Part shown: positions 1 through 7,517 of the stretch, piece by piece
Position numbering within the stretch: position 1 is the stretch's first letter
How the letters are laid out: each line of letters opens with the position of its first letter
DNA from: JAAYUD01 sp963676865
Lineage (GTDB): Bacteria > Bacteroidota > Bacteroidia > Bacteroidales > Bacteroidaceae
DNA length: 64,000 nucleotides
Direction of reading: 5' to 3'
NCBI GenBank assembly: GCA_963676865.2
Contig: CAXXSS010000001.1
Coordinates: forward strand, 434,001-498,000
Translations under genes and position numbers: made by a program
Notes under the pieces: generated by a model
Databases searched by the model: none
What the model was told of the DNA's origin: nothing
Seen by the model: only the letters and a program-made list of their open reading frames with translations

Positions 1-610
1 AATGGCGCACATAATCATGAGTATGAAATCCTATCAAATCGGAACCTAATAAGCCGTACAATATTTCGGCACGCTCGGGAAGCACTCTAAACAGCTCATA
101 AGAAGGAAAGGGAACATGATGAAAGTACCCTATTCGGATATCCTTAATTCCCTCTCTCAACATTTTGGGAAGCAACATCAAATGATAATCTTGCACCCAT
201 ACAATATCACCCAGGCAAATCAACGTTTGAGCTACTTGATAAAATAGTCGATTAACCTCTTTATAAGTATCCCAATATCTATTATCGTATTCTACGAACG
301 AATAAAAGTAATGAAATAAAGGCCAAAGAGTACTATTACAATATCCTTCATAATATTGATGTATCTGTTTTGCCGATAAAAACACAGGATGGTAGTGAGA
401 TTCCTCTAGCATAGAAACAATACTTTTTTTATCATTCTCACTATCGACATCTATTCCGGCCCATCCTATCCAATGCTTTTCCACCCGATCCATATCGAGT
501 GAAGCCAGACCCGTTGCCAAACCTCCTTCACTCTTTACGAGACAAAAGCCATTTTGTTTGTCTTTCCTAACTTTTACAGGCAATCTATTCGATATAATAA
601 ACAACTTCAT
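1..610 (-). CDS. otsA: Trehalose-6-phosphate synthase, partial (3' end outside window)
   Basis: Reading down from the ATG at 608-610 the frame stays open for 203 codons to the window edge, so only the N-terminal part is present. The product starts MKLFIISNRLPV and contains GGLATGL, WVQDYHLMLLP, YFHHVPFPSYELFR and LLGSDLIGFHTHDYVRH, which are hallmark GT20 (OtsA) stretches lining the glucose-6-phosphate and UDP-glucose sites. The enzyme makes trehalose-6-phosphate in the cytoplasm for stress protection. Bacteroidetes homologues are often fused to a trehalose-6-phosphate phosphatase domain; whether that holds here cannot be seen. Family assignment is firm; domain content beyond the edge is unknown. 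Confidence 0.93.
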   Translation of the reverse strand, partial: MKLFIISNRLPVKVRKDKQNGFCLVKSEGGLATGLASLDMDRVEKHWIGWAGIDVDSENDKKSIVSMLEESHYHPVFLSAKQIHQYYEGYCNSTLWPLFHYFYSFVEYDNRYWDTYKEVNRLFYQVAQTLICLGDIVWVQDYHLMLLPKMLREGIKDIRIGYFHHVPFPSYELFRVLPERAEILYGLLGSDLIGFHTHDYVRH

Positions 611-1047
611 AATCACCAAGTTTTAATTGATTTCGATTAACAATACCAGTACTGCACATAAAGTCGCTTGTCGATTTAACGAAATTCACCCGTACGCAAT
701 TTACAAAAAAATATTGTAAAGCACTGCTTTTCATAGAATAAACGAACATTTTATAAGTTTGTTCTATCTCTATTAATAATATTTCATAGTAATCCTATCC
801 AATAATACGCCGACCATTTTGATCGACGTTTGCCATAATTCCATTTCATTATTTATCGGACTATTGCATAGATACGCCCTCAAAGTTCTTTAAGTACAAT
901 ATAATTTGTTGAATATTACAGCAAGAAAAGTTGAAACATAGAAATTAGCTATCATTAGTTTGCTAAAATGTATACATGTCATATCAAGAAGTGCCACTTC
1001 GGTATGGTTAAAATAGTATCAGAATCATCCTTATCTTTCTAAAACCA
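611..1047. other. Intergenic, no gene recognised
   Basis: AT-rich leader region of the otsA gene. No convincing reading frame or clear -7 box was found. A short stretch near 989-1005 (TGCCACTTCGGTA) loosely resembles the TGCCGAA-type hairpin arms at 29329-29488 but is too short to call. Confidence 0.5.
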
Positions 1048-1130
1048 CATATGGACCTAAATCTGTTGACGTCCTTAAGTTTTTTTGATAACGTATGGAC
1101 GTCACCGAAAAAACTAACATACGACAACGA
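1048..1130. repeat. 22-bp phased repeat array, copy C
   Basis: Consecutive diverged 22-bp units start at 1048, 1070, 1092 and 1114. TATGGAC occurs at 1050 and again at 1094, exactly 44 bp apart. CGTATG at 1092 and CATACG at 1118-1123 form a dyad. Bases 1097-1127 are a perfect 31-bp inverted match to 29178-29208. The preceding AAAACCAC plus TATGGACCTAAA segment also matches 46433-46453 in direct orientation. The array therefore belongs to the same repeat family as the ones at 29182 and 46440. Short open frames across it look spurious. Confidence 0.75.
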
Positions 1131-1141
1131 CGGTCTTACCG

Positions 1142-1410
1142 TTTGTCTATCAACCATCGTTCTTATATTTGTACTTCAGCCCTATTTTCTTGTAAAAATC
1201 AACCGCCTGTTGATGTTGCTACAACCACTTACTTGCTCGCTACCTTTCGTAGGGGACAAGATATTTATCAAAAAGGATGGGACACACTCTTCTGTGTGCA
1301 AACGGCTACTCAGCTATCTGTAGGCTAGTGTTTAGAATCGTTCTAAGCAAAGGTCCGCTGAAAATAACGTGCTCACAATATGCTCTAAAGCCGATTTTAG
1401 GACCTTTTTT
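1142..1410 (+). ncRNA. Candidate intergenic small RNA (promoter plus terminator, no ORF)
   Basis: TTTG at 1142-1145, an 18-bp gap and TATATTTG at 1164-1171 make a good Bacteroidetes -33/-7 pair. Transcription would start near 1178. At 1351-1410 there is a terminator-like hairpin: AGGTCCGCTGAAAAT pairs with ATTTTAGGACCT and is followed by six T. A smaller hairpin CACAC/GTGTG lies near 1282-1297. No coding frame with family resemblance fills the ~230-nt interval. It could be a small RNA, possibly a housekeeping one such as 6S, but no conserved signature was recognised. Confidence 0.4.
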
Positions 1411-1663
1411 CGCTGGCGTTGTATACAGTGCATCATTAACTTGCTATGTGGTAGTACGGTATGGTGTCATACGAAGGTGGCAAAGGATATAATGATAAAC
1501 CTTTTGCAAAGATATTAACCCAAATGAACTTGTTATGAATTCTTAGTTATTCTGGCTCTGACCGTACCATATAGTTATGCTATTTGTAAATTAGAAAGAT
1601 CGAAGTCTCGCCGTTATTACTGGTGAGCCGTTATTATTTTATGATCCGGATATGATATAAAAG

Positions 1664-1702
1664 AAAAATGCTAACAGTTAATAAAAACTATTAGCATTTA
1701 CT
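1664..1702 (-). terminator. Rho-independent terminator of tRNA-Phe
   Basis: Arms at 1666-1678 (AAATGCTAACAGT) and 1687-1699 (ACTATTAGCATTT) form a hairpin with one mismatch, followed by a T-rich run on the minus strand. It lies immediately downstream of the tRNA. Confidence 0.75.
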
Positions 1703-1708
1703 TTGAGG

Positions 1709-1781
1709 TGGTGCCTCTTGGAGTCGAACCAAGGACACACGGATTTTCAGTCCGATGCTCTACCACCTGAGCTAAGGCACC
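1709..1781 (-). tRNA. tRNA-Phe (GAA)
   Basis: Read on the minus strand, the 73-nt sequence folds as a cloverleaf. The acceptor stem is GGTGCCT/AGGCACC, the D arm contains AGCTCAGGTGGTAGAGC, the anticodon loop CTGAAAA gives GAA, and the T arm contains GGTTCGACTCC. The discriminator base is A, and the 3' CCA is not encoded (CCT follows). Confidence 0.97.
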
Positions 1782-1896
1782 TTGTATTTGCGGATGCAAA
1801 GGTAGTATTTATTTTATAATATCACAAATTTAAGGTTAATTATTTTGGCTTTACATTACAAAAAGGAAGACAGATGGAAAGTATTAAAAACATCGG

Positions 1897-2733
1897 TTAT
1901 TCACAGTTACTTTTCTTGCGATAATCGGAAATACTTTCGCCTACCACTTTTTTAAAAAAGCGACTGAATGCTGCAATATCTTCAAAGCCCAATATGCTAC
2001 CTACTTCTTTAGCGCTCTTATTGGTATAAAGTAATAAACGTTTGGCTTCGGCAATAATGCGCTCATGAATGACCCGCAAAGGCGAAGGCAAACCATACTC
2101 CGAAAAGAGGTTGGATATGGTTTTGGGAGAACGAAACAATAGATCGGCATAATCCTGTACTTGTTTCTTCTCTTTAAAATGAGTGTTTACAAGCATATAA
2201 AATTGACGAACGACATCAAAGCTCTTATCATTTTCTCGTGTAACAGTCGAACTTTCACGAGCGATACGAGTACATATAATAATAAAGCGCTCAAGTAAGA
2301 TACGCAACATTTCTTCTTGTAAATAGTCCTTCAACTGACATTCATCGACAAAGTCACCGAAAACACGTTGCAATTTTTCTGTTTGCGAGGACGTAAGTCT
2401 GAGTAGTACAATATGCGATGATCCATTGAAAAGAAAACCACTGCAAGACACATCGTTTTCGTGACTGAAAATGCAGTAAAAGTTACTATTAAATAACAAA
2501 GCCTGATATTCGCCCTCGACCGCGATAAAAGATAAATGATGCAAAGGCAACAAGGCGATGACCTCATCAGCAACAAGCCTCATCGGAATGTGATCTATCT
2601 CTATTGTTATCATTCCACTACGAGCCCAAATAAATTTATAGAGCGACTTATCTTGCATCACCAATTTATTGTGATGCAATTCTGAAGTAACTATCATACT
2701 TCCATTGAGACGAGTATTGAGTTTGTATTCCAT
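1897..2733 (-). CDS. AraC-family transcriptional regulator
   Basis: A 278-residue protein with an N-terminal sensing region of about 165 residues and a C-terminal AraC/XylS double helix-turn-helix (about 185-275). Typical C-terminal features are AKEVGSILGFEDIAAFSRFFKK and the preceding ERIIAEAKRLLL. It should bind DNA and activate or repress a target set that cannot be read from the sequence. The ATG at 2733 is chosen over an upstream TTG at 2739. A TATATTTG -7 box lies 20 bp upstream at 2753-2760. Its neighbours, a thioredoxin gene and a tRNA, do not indicate a regulon. Family is certain, ligand unknown. Confidence 0.9.
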   Translation of the reverse strand: MEYKLNTRLNGSMIVTSELHHNKLVMQDKSLYKFIWARSGMITIEIDHIPMRLVADEVIALLPLHHLSFIAVEGEYQALLFNSNFYCIFSHENDVSCSGFLFNGSSHIVLLRLTSSQTEKLQRVFGDFVDECQLKDYLQEEMLRILLERFIIICTRIARESSTVTRENDKSFDVVRQFYMLVNTHFKEKKQVQDYADLLFRSPKTISNLFSEYGLPSPLRVIHERIIAEAKRLLLYTNKSAKEVGSILGFEDIAAFSRFFKKVVGESISDYRKKSNCE

Positions 2734-2752
2734 AAGCAAAGTTTTCTACTTA

Positions 2753-2760
2753 CAAATATA
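2753..2760 (-). promoter_or_regulatory. -7 box for the AraC gene
   Basis: Minus-strand TATATTTG fits TAnnTTTG and predicts a start of transcription about 13 nt before the ATG at 2733. No good -33 TTTG was found. Confidence 0.5.
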
Positions 2761-2763
2761 GAC

Positions 2764-2803
2764 AAAAAAGGATAGAACGAAAATTATCGAACTATCCTTT
2801 TTA
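2764..2803 (-). terminator. Terminator after the thioredoxin gene
   Basis: AAAAAGGATAG (2765-2775) pairs with CTATCCTTTTT (2792-2802), with a further CGA/TCG pair inside the loop. It sits 25 nt past the stop of the thioredoxin gene and has T-runs on both sides. Confidence 0.75.
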
Positions 2804-2827
2804 TAAATAAAATATTCAAACAGTATA

Positions 2828-3322
2828 TTACTTCAATAGATGCTGGTCTATCATCTTCTTCAAATCGCTTTTAGGTAAAGCACCTTGGGTTATAGTAGGT
2901 TTACCACTTTGAGGAATAAACAAGAGAGTGGGAATACTACGAACACCAAATGCAGCGGCCAGATCTTCCTCTTGGTCGACATCTACTTTATAGATATAAA
3001 TTTTTCCACCATACTCTTCGGCAAGTTCTTCCATAATAGGCGACAAAGCATTGCATGGACCACACCAAGTAGCAAAGAAATCGACAATAGCGGGCTTGTC
3101 ACCCTCGTACTTCCAATCATTGGGATTCTTCTCGAAGTTATATACTTTCTCCAGAAATTCTGTTTTCGTCAAATGAATTACTTTCATATTTTTTACTCCT
3201 TTCTTTTGTTTCAGTTCACTATTATTATCTCCGCTCTTTGCATTCTTATTGGCATTGCCTGCACAAGCAATAAGAGTAAGCAATAAAAATAATAACGTAA
3301 AAGTCTGCTTAAATAATTTCAT
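2828..3322 (-). CDS. Thioredoxin-fold lipoprotein
   Basis: 164 residues. A signal peptide ends in a lipobox (LTLIAC), so the mature protein is probably anchored to a membrane on the periplasmic side. After a charged linker comes a thioredoxin domain (about 55-160) with FFATWCGPC, the classical redox-active CGPC, and the cis-proline loop SIPTLLFI. It probably reduces or forms disulfides in exported proteins. It has its own terminator and is not clearly coupled to the ExbD operon that ends upstream at 3475. Substrates are unknown. Confidence 0.88.
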   Translation of the reverse strand: MKLFKQTFTLLFLLLTLIACAGNANKNAKSGDNNSELKQKKGVKNMKVIHLTKTEFLEKVYNFEKNPNDWKYEGDKPAIVDFFATWCGPCNALSPIMEELAEEYGGKIYIYKVDVDQEEDLAAAFGVRSIPTLLFIPQSGKPTITQGALPKSDLKKMIDQHLLK

Positions 3323-3474
3323 AACAATATTGTTTTAATATCCGGAACAAAAATAGAGTAAACGACTCGCCCCACAGATAGCCAAACGACACAAAAGATT
3401 GGCAATTATTCGTTTTTAATGAATGCCTCGTCAGGGTTCGGTCTGATTGACCACCTGCAAATATGGCAACGTTG

Positions 3475-3909
3475 TCACAATCGGTAATCCACCTTTACAA
3501 TACCTGCCTTCAAAAGCACATTCCTTAGTTGATTAACGAGTGACATCCGAGCATTTTTGTCAACACGAAGCGAAATGACCATTTTATCCTTATCGGCACT
3601 ATCGAGAGAAGCTCTTTCTTTGATAATATAATAGTATATATCATCGACTGTGGCATAAGAGTCATTTATTTGTATGCGACTGCCTTTTTCGTCTATCGCC
3701 GGAAGAATAGTAATATAAGTCACCAGCGTTTTTCTTTCAAGATGAGTAAGTTGCGTAGCTTTGAGATTACAAAATGGTGCCTTTTTGGTATCCTTGTGCA
3801 TATTGGTCATCAACAGAAAGAAGAACAACAGAAGAAAAACCACGTTTGCATAAGTGTAGTTAAGCAAATGAGGCATTGACATTTTTTTCTTTTTCTTAAA
3901 TAGTTCCAT
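3475..3909 (-). CDS. ExbD/TolR-family protein (second copy)
   Basis: 144 residues: a short basic cytoplasmic start (KKKKKM), one membrane helix (about 18-38, NVVFLLLFFFLLMTN), then a periplasmic domain of ExbD/TolR type. ExbD proteins pair with ExbB pentamers and turn proton motive force into torque on TonB, which powers SusC-type transporters. It is the last gene of a four-gene minus-strand set (5773 to 3475), 19 nt after the other ExbD. The usual Asp in the transmembrane helix is not evident, and the helix reads MTNMHKD at its outer end. The family call rests on context, length and topology. Confidence 0.75.
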   Translation of the reverse strand: MELFKKKKKMSMPHLLNYTYANVVFLLLFFFLLMTNMHKDTKKAPFCNLKATQLTHLERKTLVTYITILPAIDEKGSRIQINDSYATVDDIYYYIIKERASLDSADKDKMVISLRVDKNARMSLVNQLRNVLLKAGIVKVDYRL

Positions 3910-3928
3910 TATTATATTCCTCTTTTGA

Positions 3929-4498
3929 TTAATACATTTTCTCAGAAATTTGCTGTGGATAAATCATCAATACAGCTTTTTTCTCATCGGGTAATAACGT
4001 CTTATATTTTTTCTGCCATTTTTTCCTTGACAGCTCATTCCGCAATTCGAAATAAGCCGTTTTCAGTTCCTTACGCACGTCCATATAAGCGCCGAATGAA
4101 GTTTGTCTATCATATTCAAAATAAATAATATGCTGTAGCGTAATAATCATCGGACCAAAATACGGTATATTACGTTCTCCTTTCAAGGGTTTATTAGGTT
4201 CGTTATTAGGATTATCAATAAATTCTTTGGCCACACTCTTAAGCTGATCGATGGGGATATGTTCTCCCTCTACCATTAGGCGATCATCCTTATCCAGTTT
4301 TAACTTTAAAATATTTCTTGGTTTAAGAGTGGAAGCATCAGGTACCCCCGAATCCTTTAATGGTATCACTATACGTCCGTGAGGCCGAGAGTTGTTGATT
4401 GATACAAAAATGACAAAAAACACCAATAGTAGAAAGGCTATATATCCAGTCTCTACAAAATGGACTTTCAAATTTATTTTTCTACTACGAAACATCAT
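3929..4498 (-). CDS. ExbD/TolR-family protein
   Basis: About 189 residues with one N-terminal membrane helix (YIAFLLLVFFVIFVSIN) and a periplasmic domain with an ExbD-like beta-sheet segment (LKLDKDDRLMVEGEHIPIDQL). Longer than E. coli ExbD (141). The ATG at 4498 is used; a GTG at 4507 overlaps the previous stop by 4 nt and is an equally possible start. It lies between the small membrane protein gene and the second ExbD and is probably co-transcribed and co-assembled with the ExbB-like channel at 5006. Likely role: proton-coupled energy transduction to the outer membrane. Confidence 0.78.
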   Translation of the reverse strand: MMFRSRKINLKVHFVETGYIAFLLLVFFVIFVSINNSRPHGRIVIPLKDSGVPDASTLKPRNILKLKLDKDDRLMVEGEHIPIDQLKSVAKEFIDNPNNEPNKPLKGERNIPYFGPMIITLQHIIYFEYDRQTSFGAYMDVRKELKTAYFELRNELSRKKWQKKYKTLLPDEKKAVLMIYPQQISEKMY

Positions 4499-4503
4499 CA
4501 ATA

Positions 4504-4989
4504 TCACTTTTTAGCGTTAAGATAGTTACGCAAGCCAAAGCAAACAATAAGTCCTACAGCAATAACAAGCAATATAGATATTGAATATAACCACATATCA
4601 CAGGCTTTCAGCCAGAAGGGATTATTATAATCTCCAACATAGCCTGGTACTTTCAACGCATCACCATCACCTACAATCCACGTCACCAACAATAGGATCA
4701 GCAAGCCACATCCTCCGGACAAAAACACGCTATGCAGAATAGAGCCTTTATCATCACTATTCACATATTTATAAAGGCCCCCGAAAATAATAATAAGAAA
4801 GGTCAATGCCAAAAGAACAAATACCCACCCAATAAACAAGTCGGTAAATGAAGGTTGCGGCAAATCATAAACGATGCGTTGTGCTTCGGGGACTTCACCT
4901 CCACAGTAAAACAACAAAGCTATGATAAACGAAACGCCCAAAATAATCCATAGCGCAAAATTCGATATTTTCCAAGCTTTATTTTTCAT
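4504..4989 (-). CDS. Membrane protein of the ExbB/ExbD operon, function unknown
   Basis: 161 residues with about four hydrophobic segments (near 10-28, 50-72, 85-108 and 133-153) and few charged loops. No family motif is recognised. It lies between ExbB (17 nt gap) and ExbD (overlap or near-overlap), so an accessory role in this particular ExbBD motor is a reasonable inference. Small membrane proteins at this operon position occur in other Bacteroidetes exbB-exbD clusters, but I cannot name the family. Confidence 0.6.
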   Translation of the reverse strand: MKNKAWKISNFALWIILGVSFIIALLFYCGGEVPEAQRIVYDLPQPSFTDLFIGWVFVLLALTFLIIIFGGLYKYVNSDDKGSILHSVFLSGGCGLLILLLVTWIVGDGDALKVPGYVGDYNNPFWLKACDMWLYSISILLVIAVGLIVCFGLRNYLNAKK

Positions 4990-5005
4990 GATCCTTTCTC
5001 CCCTC

Positions 5006-5773
5006 TTATCGTTTGTATTTCAGATTGTATTTCACAACCAAATCTAAAAGCGTAATCGAAGAATTTTCCATATCGTTGGTAATATTATCAATTCGAGAAA
5101 GTATATAATTGTAGAACACTTGCAGAATAAGAGCACTTATCAACCCAAAGATCGTTGTAATGAGTGCCACCTTAATACCTCCCGCAACAACAGAAGGAGA
5201 TATTTCGCCAACTTGCTGAATCTTATCAAACGCTTGTACCATTCCGAATATAGTACCTAAAAATCCTAAAGCAGGAGACATACGGATAAAAAGCTTGATC
5301 CAAGAACAATGTTTAATGAGATAGGCAGACTGTATATTGCCTTGCGCTGCAACGGATTTTTCTACCACATCGGCACCCTGGTCTATTCGTTGTAATCCAT
5401 TATAACAAATAGCAGCCACAGGACCTTGATTGCCTTGGCACGCATTTTTTGCCGTTTCAGTATCACCACGGGCTAATGCCTCTTTTATATCAACTAGCAA
5501 ACGCCGCGAATTGGAACGTGACATATTAAGATATATGATACGCTCAATGCAAAACGCCAGTCCGGCAACAAAGACCAACGCAACAAACGACATGAAGAGA
5601 GCCGATCCTTCAATAAACTTTTGCTTGATTTGTTTGTGCAAGCTCAGATGTTCCGTCGTTACTTGGTTAGTAGTCGAATCGGATACGGCATCACTAATCT
5701 CTTGAGCCCGTAAGATGGTGCTACAAAGAGTCAAAGACATTACTAATGCAAAAAAGAATATTACTTTTCTCAT
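5006..5773 (-). CDS. exbB: MotA/TolQ/ExbB proton channel family protein
   Basis: The start at 5773 gives a signal-like N-terminus (MRKVIFFFALVMSLTLC); an upstream in-frame start at 5827 is less likely. The 255-residue product has a first membrane helix near 60-80, a long cytoplasmic loop, and two more helices in the conserved ExbB region (SPALGFLGTIFGMVQAF and ISPSVVAGGIKVALITTIFGLISA). These glycine-rich helices line the proton path in ExbB/TolQ. With the two ExbD proteins downstream it should form a TonB-energising motor at the inner membrane, probably serving TonB-dependent transporters such as the SusC proteins in this window. Confidence 0.88.
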   Translation of the reverse strand: MRKVIFFFALVMSLTLCSTILRAQEISDAVSDSTTNQVTTEHLSLHKQIKQKFIEGSALFMSFVALVFVAGLAFCIERIIYLNMSRSNSRRLLVDIKEALARGDTETAKNACQGNQGPVAAICYNGLQRIDQGADVVEKSVAAQGNIQSAYLIKHCSWIKLFIRMSPALGFLGTIFGMVQAFDKIQQVGEISPSVVAGGIKVALITTIFGLISALILQVFYNYILSRIDNITNDMENSSITLLDLVVKYNLKYKR

Positions 5774-5981
5774 AATATGGATAATTAGACAACAGACAAA
5801 AATATGGAATAGTATTAAGATTGGCAAATCAAAAAGCTAAATAAAACATAAGAGACAGCTATATTAATGTAATTTCATCATGCAGTTACATCATTTCGTA
5901 TACGAATTCGCACAAATGATACCCCTAAAGTGATATAATAAAGACATATTCTTAGCATGGAGGAAAATATATCAATAGAAA

Positions 5982-6029
5982 AAAGCCCCAAACAGAATTG
6001 CCATCAATGGTTTTTCTATTCGGGGCCCA
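5982..6029 (-). terminator. Terminator of the first susCD operon
   Basis: GCCCC and GGGGC arms enclose a second stem (CCAT/ATGG), with a T-run on the minus strand. It lies about 40 nt beyond the SusD stop codon. Confidence 0.65.
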
Positions 6030-6066
6030 TTTTTATCTAATCTCAAAAAGAGACGTCATTCAACCT

Positions 6067-7500
6067 TTATATTGCGGGCAAATTGTCCTCCCAACCGGTA
6101 TTTTGTTTAATACCGAATCCTGCATTGATTTCTGATTCGGGTATAGGGAATACAAATTTCTGAATATCGAAACCAGAGTAGTTATCAGCGTCGATTTTAT
6201 CGCCTATACGACGAGCATCATAAAAACGATGTCCTTCTTCGAAGAACTCACGAATACGTTCTTGAGAAATGAACTGTAACAAATCTGCCGAAGTAGAAGG
6301 CAAGTCGCCGACAGTCTGAATAGCGGTATTGCGCTTTGCGGTATACAACAGATAGTTCTGCGCTTCGCTTACCGTACCTATACGAGCTTCGCATTCGGCT
6401 ATAATCAGACTCATCTCAGATTTACGGAAAATAGGAATATTGTTTACGGCTGCAGTGGTTGCTGTTCCTCTAAACTTAGTAGGCTGAGTTCCATTGGCCG
6501 AAGAGTTCTCGACAAACAAGCCCTTACGAATGTCCGTATCAGCAAATAACTTGAGAGCTACTTTTTGGGTTGTACAATAATACGAATTATATATCGTATT
6601 TAAAGAATTGGATGAAAGATTATCATTATCTGATTTGACAATGGTAAAAATATCCTCATCACTAATTGCTGTTGAGGTCCACATCGAAATATAGCCTTCG
6701 TTACTCGGAGCGACATCAGTTGCAGTGCCATCGCCTTTGCCTTTCAAAGAAATTGCTTCTTTGGCAGCAGCTTCTGCTTTATCATACTGTCCCATCGACA
6801 TATATACTCGAGCCTCTAAAGCTTTCACTCCCATCGGTCCCATATAATAAGCAGATGTAACGGAAGAGGCACTACCAAAAGCTTTCTCGGCAGCAACCAA
6901 ATCGGAAAGTATCTGGGCATAAGTTTCGTCAACCGTACTGCGCGCCACTTTAGTCAGAGCTGCCACAGGTTCATCTTTTACAAGCGGCAATCCGAGTGAA
7001 GTCTTATTGGCATCCGAATAAGGCAATGCAAAAAGATTCACCAAATAATAATTAGCCAGAGCTTTTAAGGCGTAACACTGACCGATATAAGCATTGGCTT
7101 GATTTAAATCAGAAATAGAACCGGCAGCAATCAGTTGTTTGGCACCTTTTATAGTACGAGTGGTACGATCTACAACTTTAAATCCATAGTTCCACATATC
7201 CTCTAACTCGGAAGCCGATTCGGCAAAAGTAAATTGGCTATAGTCAATCATGTGACCGGAAGCGGCACTACCTGTCGATACTCCAGCAGACATATCGCCA
7301 AGACAGATAGCATAGTTTCCAAGAAATTCATATTGTCCCAGTGCATTATAAGCGCCATTCATTCCGTTACGGACATCGGTCAACGTCTTATACGAATCGC
7401 CCGTATCGGTTGCATCGTATGGCGTTTCATTCAAGCTACACGAAGACAGCCCGACAACCATCAGTACAAAAGCTATTATATATAGGTATCTATTTTTCAT
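6067..7500 (-). CDS. SusD/RagB-family nutrient-binding lipoprotein
   Basis: 477 residues with a lipoprotein signal (VVGLSSC) and a SusD-like architecture: N-terminal TPR-type helices, and the C-terminal stretch ISQERIREFFEEGHRFYDARR typical of the RagB/SusD domain. SusD lipoproteins lie as a lid over the partner SusC barrel and capture the substrate at the cell surface. The start at 7500 follows an AGGAGG site at the right distance, so the in-frame start at 7518 is rejected. It is 17 nt downstream of the susC gene. No glycoside hydrolase or sigma/anti-sigma pair is linked, so the substrate is not evident. Confidence 0.93.
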   Translation of the reverse strand: MKNRYLYIIAFVLMVVGLSSCSLNETPYDATDTGDSYKTLTDVRNGMNGAYNALGQYEFLGNYAICLGDMSAGVSTGSAASGHMIDYSQFTFAESASELEDMWNYGFKVVDRTTRTIKGAKQLIAAGSISDLNQANAYIGQCYALKALANYYLVNLFALPYSDANKTSLGLPLVKDEPVAALTKVARSTVDETYAQILSDLVAAEKAFGSASSVTSAYYMGPMGVKALEARVYMSMGQYDKAEAAAKEAISLKGKGDGTATDVAPSNEGYISMWTSTAISDEDIFTIVKSDNDNLSSNSLNTIYNSYYCTTQKVALKLFADTDIRKGLFVENSSANGTQPTKFRGTATTAAVNNIPIFRKSEMSLIIAECEARIGTVSEAQNYLLYTAKRNTAIQTVGDLPSTSADLLQFISQERIREFFEEGHRFYDARRIGDKIDADNYSGFDIQKFVFPIPESEINAGFGIKQNTGWEDNLPAI

Positions 7501-7517
7501 TTTAGTTCCTCCTATCA

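Noticed and set aside
1051..1492. Three overlapping short plus-strand frames after otsA
   Set aside because: They run over the phased repeat and the candidate RNA, have no family motifs, and overlap each other in different frames.
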